Shown in pieces: positions 21,314 through 24,169 of a stretch of DNA of 24,169 nucleotides (position 1 is its first letter; each line of letters begins with the position of its first letter). The notes under the pieces are model-generated. The model was not told the origin of the DNA, did not search any database, and worked only from the letters and a program-made list of their open reading frames with translations. Source of the DNA: JAIEPT01 sp038217425 (GTDB taxonomy: Bacteria > Planctomycetota > Planctomycetia > Gemmatales > Gemmataceae). The position numbers were made by a program, and so were the translations under genes. The DNA lies in the NCBI GenBank assembly GCA_038217425.1, contig JBBQPM010000102.1, forward strand, positions 1-24,169. Direction: 5' to 3'.

Positions 21314-22576
21314 ATGAAATCTCTCATTATCCACCTCGTCGTCGGCGGCATTCTCGTCTTTATCGGCTGGCTCTTATGGTTCCTCGTGCGCCGCTGGAAC
21401 CGCAGCAAAGCCATCCTCAAGTCGGCCACGCCGCTCGCCATCCCGGCTGTCAATGTCTGGGATACCGTCTGGATTCGCGGACACGCCCAGTGCATGGAAG
21501 CGTGTCTCGCTCCCTACTTTGGCTACAACTGCCTGCACTACAATTACAAGCTCGAAGAACTCATCGAGAAAATCACCACCACGACCAATGCCCAGGGCGA
21601 AGAGAAGACCGAACGACGCACCGAATGGGTCACCCGGCAAACCGAATCCGACTCCAGTCCGTTCGCCATCGCCCAGGGCGAACACAGCCTGAGCGTCGAC
21701 AATCAACGGGCCGAATGGCACTACGAACAGACCCAAACCGAGACCCTCGGCAAATGGCGCTACTCGCTCACCTACACGCCCTACCCGTGCGAACTGAGCG
21801 TCGTGGGCGTTGTCGGCGAATCGAAGAAAACGCTCGAACCGCTCATGCATGTGCCGCTTGTGGTAACACCGCTGGAGCGGACCGCGTATTTCGTGAAGGC
21901 CGACTCCGGCGAACGCTGGGCGGCGCGCTTCGGCCTGCTGTTCCTCTTCCTCGGCTTCTTCGCGGTCACCTACGGCGCCCTCCGCCACATGCAGGGCGCG
22001 AACGAGGACGCCTGGTGGGATTCGGGGCGTGCGACGGCAGCGGGCTTGGCGGCGCTCGGCGTCACCCTGTTCCTGGCCGTCTTCCGCGTCTTCAACAGCC
22101 TGACGACGTTCAAAAACCGCGTCGAACAAAGCTGGAGCGGCATCGATATCCTCCTCAAACAACGCTACGATCTCATTCCGAATCTCGTCCAGATCGTCAA
22201 AGGCTACATGGCCCACGAAAAAGGGTTACTCGAAAACCTCACTGCGCTGCGTAGCTCCGTGCAAGGCGGCAGCCGCGACGTCGTCGTCAATGCCGAGTTG
22301 GCCGCCCTGCAGTGCCTCACGCAAGTCTTCGGCCGAGTCGAGGCGTACCCGAACTTGAAGGCCGACGCGCAGTTTCGCAACCTCGCCAAGCAGATCACGA
22401 CGCTCGAGGACAAGATCGCCCACGCCCGCGGGTTCTACAACGATTCCGTCAAGGAGTACAACACCCAGGCGACCGTCTTCCCCGCGAACCTTGTCGCAGG
22501 CGCGCTCGGCTTCAAGCCCTCGACGATGTTCGCGGCCGAGGCCGCGGAAAAGCCTGTCCCCCAACTCAACCTGTAG
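21314..22576 (+). CDS. GIDE-LemA fusion membrane protein
   Basis: The protein has 420 residues. An N-terminal membrane helix (5-25) leads a GIDE/BAM-like domain (about 45-200: TPLAIPAVNVWDTVWIRG, CLAPYFGYNCLHYNYKLEE, TLGKWRYSLTYTPYPCELSV) as found N-terminal to RING in eukaryotic MUL1-type ligases. Two more helices follow (about 205-223 and 238-258). A LemA domain completes it (260-410: FNSLTTFKNRVEQSWSGID, YDLIPNLVQIVKGYMAHEKG, KVGA-like end AGALGFKPS). LemA proteins are membrane-tethered helical proteins of unclear function. The start at 21314 matches the hydrophobic N-terminus, but no ribosome site is visible. The frame extends open to 21122 without coding signature. The next gene starts 10 bases after its stop, so they are co-transcribed. 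Confidence 0.88.
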   Translation: MKSLIIHLVVGGILVFIGWLLWFLVRRWNRSKAILKSATPLAIPAVNVWDTVWIRGHAQCMEACLAPYFGYNCLHYNYKLEELIEKITTTTNAQGEEKTERRTEWVTRQTESDSSPFAIAQGEHSLSVDNQRAEWHYEQTQTETLGKWRYSLTYTPYPCELSVVGVVGESKKTLEPLMHVPLVVTPLERTAYFVKADSGERWAARFGLLFLFLGFFAVTYGALRHMQGANEDAWWDSGRATAAGLAALGVTLFLAVFRVFNSLTTFKNRVEQSWSGIDILLKQRYDLIPNLVQIVKGYMAHEKGLLENLTALRSSVQGGSRDVVVNAELAALQCLTQVFGRVEAYPNLKADAQFRNLAKQITTLEDKIAHARGFYNDSVKEYNTQATVFPANLVAGALGFKPSTMFAAEAAEKPVPQLNL

Positions 22577-22586
22577 GAGCACGAGT

Positions 22587-22991
22587 ATGCCAACCGTCAA
22601 TCTCGTCGCCGAGAACGATCCCAATCCCATCGTCCAGGAAGTCTTCGCCGACATCAAGGCGACCAAAAACATCGACTGGATCCCCAACATCTGGCGCGCC
22701 CTGGCCACGCATCCCGAGCATCTGCGGATGTGCTGGACCCGACTCAAGGCGATCATGGCGCCCGGCAAGGTCGACGCTCTCACGAAGGAGATCGTCGCCC
22801 TCGCGGTGTCAGCCACCAACGGCTGCGATTACTGCATCAACTCGCATTCCGCCTCCGCCCAAAAGCTCGGCCTCACCGGCGAACAATACGGCGAAATCAT
22901 CGCCGTCATCGGTCTGTTCAACCAGATGAACACGCTGGCCGAGACGTATCAGATCGAGCCGGACGTTCGGCCCAAGCCGGAAAAGTGGTGA
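22587..22991 (+). CDS. carboxymuconolactone decarboxylase / AhpD-like protein
   Basis: The protein has 134 residues, all-helical, with the AhpD-family redox motif CDYCINSHS: Cys80, Cys83 and His87. These residues form the peroxidase or disulphide-reductase site in AhpD; the decarboxylase members lack the cysteines, so a peroxide-related role is more likely. The N-terminal part (PIVQEVFADIKATKNIDWIP, LATHPEHLRMCW) fits the peroxidase-related subgroup. The ribosome site AGGAG (22575-22579) overlaps the stop codon of the GIDE-LemA gene. tssG begins 31 bases later. Confidence 0.9.
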   Translation: MPTVNLVAENDPNPIVQEVFADIKATKNIDWIPNIWRALATHPEHLRMCWTRLKAIMAPGKVDALTKEIVALAVSATNGCDYCINSHSASAQKLGLTGEQYGEIIAVIGLFNQMNTLAETYQIEPDVRPKPEKW

Positions 22992-23022
22992 CCCAAGGGC
23001 CTGCAAATCATACAAGGACTGT

Positions 23023-24135
23023 ATGGCGGATGTCTCCTACCCGACCGACAGCCTCGCGCAGCGCCTCTTCGCGGAGGGGCCCTGCTTCGATTTCTTCCAG
23101 GCTGTGCGCCTCATCCAACGGCTCGCCCCCGACGCGAAACCAGTCGGCCTGAGCCATCGACCTGACGAGGAGGCGATCCGCTTTCGCTCGCTCGTGTCAC
23201 TCTCGTTTCCGCCCAGTTCCATCCATGAGATCGGGCGCGAAGCGGACCTGCCGATGCCGAGCATGACGGTCGCCTTCCTCGGCATGGCAGGCGTGAACGG
23301 CCCGCTGCCGCTGCACTACACCGAGCAGATGCTCCGCCTGCGCCGCGATACCAAAGGCCCCGAACGCTACGCACTGCGCGATTGGCTCGACCTCTTCAAT
23401 CATCGCCTGATCTCGCTCTTCTTCCGCGCCTGGGAGAAGTACCGCTTTCCCATCCCCTTCGAACGCGGCGAATACGGCTGGCGCGATCCCGACGCCTTCA
23501 CCCGCTGCGTCTATAGTCTCATCGGCGTCGGCCTGAAACCGCTGCAAGAGCGCCTGCGCGTCCCCGACCCCGCTCGACCCGACAAGCCGCTCGGCCAGAT
23601 CGACGACCTGGCGCTGATGCGCTACGCCGGCTTCTTCGCCCATCGGCCGCGGAATGCAGTCTCGCTCGAACGAATGCTCGGAGACTTCCTCAAGCTCGCG
23701 GTCAAGGTCGTGCAGTTCCAGGGGCATTGGCTCAGGCTCGATCCGAGCAACCAGTCGGCCATCGCGCCCGGGCTCGGCAACAACGCCCTGGGTCAATCGG
23801 TCCTCGTCGGCGATCGGCTTTGGGATATTCAGAGCCGAATCCGCATCCGCATCGGTCCGCTCGATTACGAGACGTTCCAGGAGTTCCTCCCCGACCCGAG
23901 GCCGATCCCCGAGCGTAAGAAGATTTTCCTCCTGGGACAGCTCATTCGCCTGTATGCTGGACCGGAGCTGGACATCGAGATCCAGCTGATTCTCAAGAAG
24001 GACGACGTCCCCGGCTGCGAGGTCGGCAAGCGCGTCGGCATGGGCACCCGGCTCGGCTGGAACACCTGGTCGAAACGCAAGCCGCTGCCGAAAGATTCCG
24101 AAGACGCGGTGTTCCTGGTGCGAGGCGAGGCGTAA
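23023..24135 (+). CDS. tssG: type VI secretion baseplate protein TssG
   Basis: The protein has 370 residues. The N-terminal hallmark LFAEGPCFDFFQAVRLIQRL is at about 15-34, then AIRFRSLVSLSFPPSSI, FLGMAGVNGPLPLHYTE (about 86-102), RDWLDLFNHRLISLFFRAW (about 124-142) and the later FPIPFERGEY, as in TssG/ImpH/VasB. With TssF, TssE and TssK it forms the wedge of the T6SS baseplate. Its usual partner tssF would be expected beside it, but upstream here are an AhpD-like and a GIDE-LemA gene, so the rest of the cluster must lie past the right edge or elsewhere. A short AAGGA ribosome site precedes ATG 23023. Confidence 0.95.
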   Translation: MADVSYPTDSLAQRLFAEGPCFDFFQAVRLIQRLAPDAKPVGLSHRPDEEAIRFRSLVSLSFPPSSIHEIGREADLPMPSMTVAFLGMAGVNGPLPLHYTEQMLRLRRDTKGPERYALRDWLDLFNHRLISLFFRAWEKYRFPIPFERGEYGWRDPDAFTRCVYSLIGVGLKPLQERLRVPDPARPDKPLGQIDDLALMRYAGFFAHRPRNAVSLERMLGDFLKLAVKVVQFQGHWLRLDPSNQSAIAPGLGNNALGQSVLVGDRLWDIQSRIRIRIGPLDYETFQEFLPDPRPIPERKKIFLLGQLIRLYAGPELDIEIQLILKKDDVPGCEVGKRVGMGTRLGWNTWSKRKPLPKDSEDAVFLVRGEA

Positions 24136-24145
24136 CGCATCCAAG

Positions 24146-24169
24146 AGCCGCGACCGCCAGGGAGCGGCT
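24146..24169. repeat. partial palindromic repeat at the right edge
   Basis: AGCCGC (24146-24151) and GCGGCT (24164-24169) pair, with CGACCGCCAGG-type sequence between, 10 bases after the tssG stop. The element may continue beyond the window. It looks like the other GAGCC-starting extragenic palindromes here. Confidence 0.5.

Noticed and set aside
1..24169. CRISPR arrays, tRNA or rRNA genes, transposase genes
   Set aside because: No regularly spaced direct repeats, cloverleaf-like intergenic segments, rRNA-like stretches or transposase motifs were found on reading both strands.

Overview
The window looks like chromosomal DNA from a GC-rich planctomycete, probably of the Gemmata/Pirellula type. 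I infer this from family content, not from a marker gene. It encodes a DUF1549 cytochrome-like protein, a DUF1501 Tat-exported protein, a DUF1080 (3-keto-disaccharide hydrolase) protein and a G8/parallel-beta-helix exoprotein. It also has many small membrane genes of unknown function and several long, perfect extragenic palindromes. No rRNA, tRNA, CRISPR array or transposase gene was seen.

Layout. 1-1100 (-) is the N-terminal part of a DUF1549 protein with its own promoter. 1172-3563 (-) is a tight run of arfB (ribosome rescue), a beta-class DNA methyltransferase and two small membrane proteins. 3641-4741 (-) is a DUF1080 protein, divergent from a 1000-residue MASE1/PAS/PAS/PAS histidine kinase (4952-7954, +) that is followed by a DUF4190-like membrane protein. 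8447-9949 (+) is DUF1501. 10063-11819 (+) is a compact three-gene cassette, dual-OB (DuOB) protein, DUF488, DUF488, with clearly lower GC than its surroundings. It is the best candidate in the window for an undescribed system. 12020-12442 (+) is a secreted unknown. 12576-13343 (-) is a glycosyltransferase-like protein, and 13458-15743 (-) a large G8-domain exoprotein of CEMIP/TMEM2-like architecture.

From 16093 the housekeeping gene ftsK (+) runs to 18351, meeting a secreted NTF2-like protein (-) tail to tail. An SDR dehydrogenase (18829-19644, +) follows. A four-gene minus-strand operon of unknown small proteins (19635-21184) comes next, with a good promoter at 21222-21249. The right end holds a GIDE-LemA fusion, an AhpD-like CxxC protein and the type VI secretion baseplate protein TssG, all on the plus strand.

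Intergenic spaces carry at least three perfect inverted repeats with arms of 21-31 bp (3582-3635, 8252-8331, 15795-15909), plus shorter ones. Most have no T-tract and look more like a dispersed palindromic repeat family than Rho-independent terminators. All functional calls come from reading motifs by eye; no database search was made.
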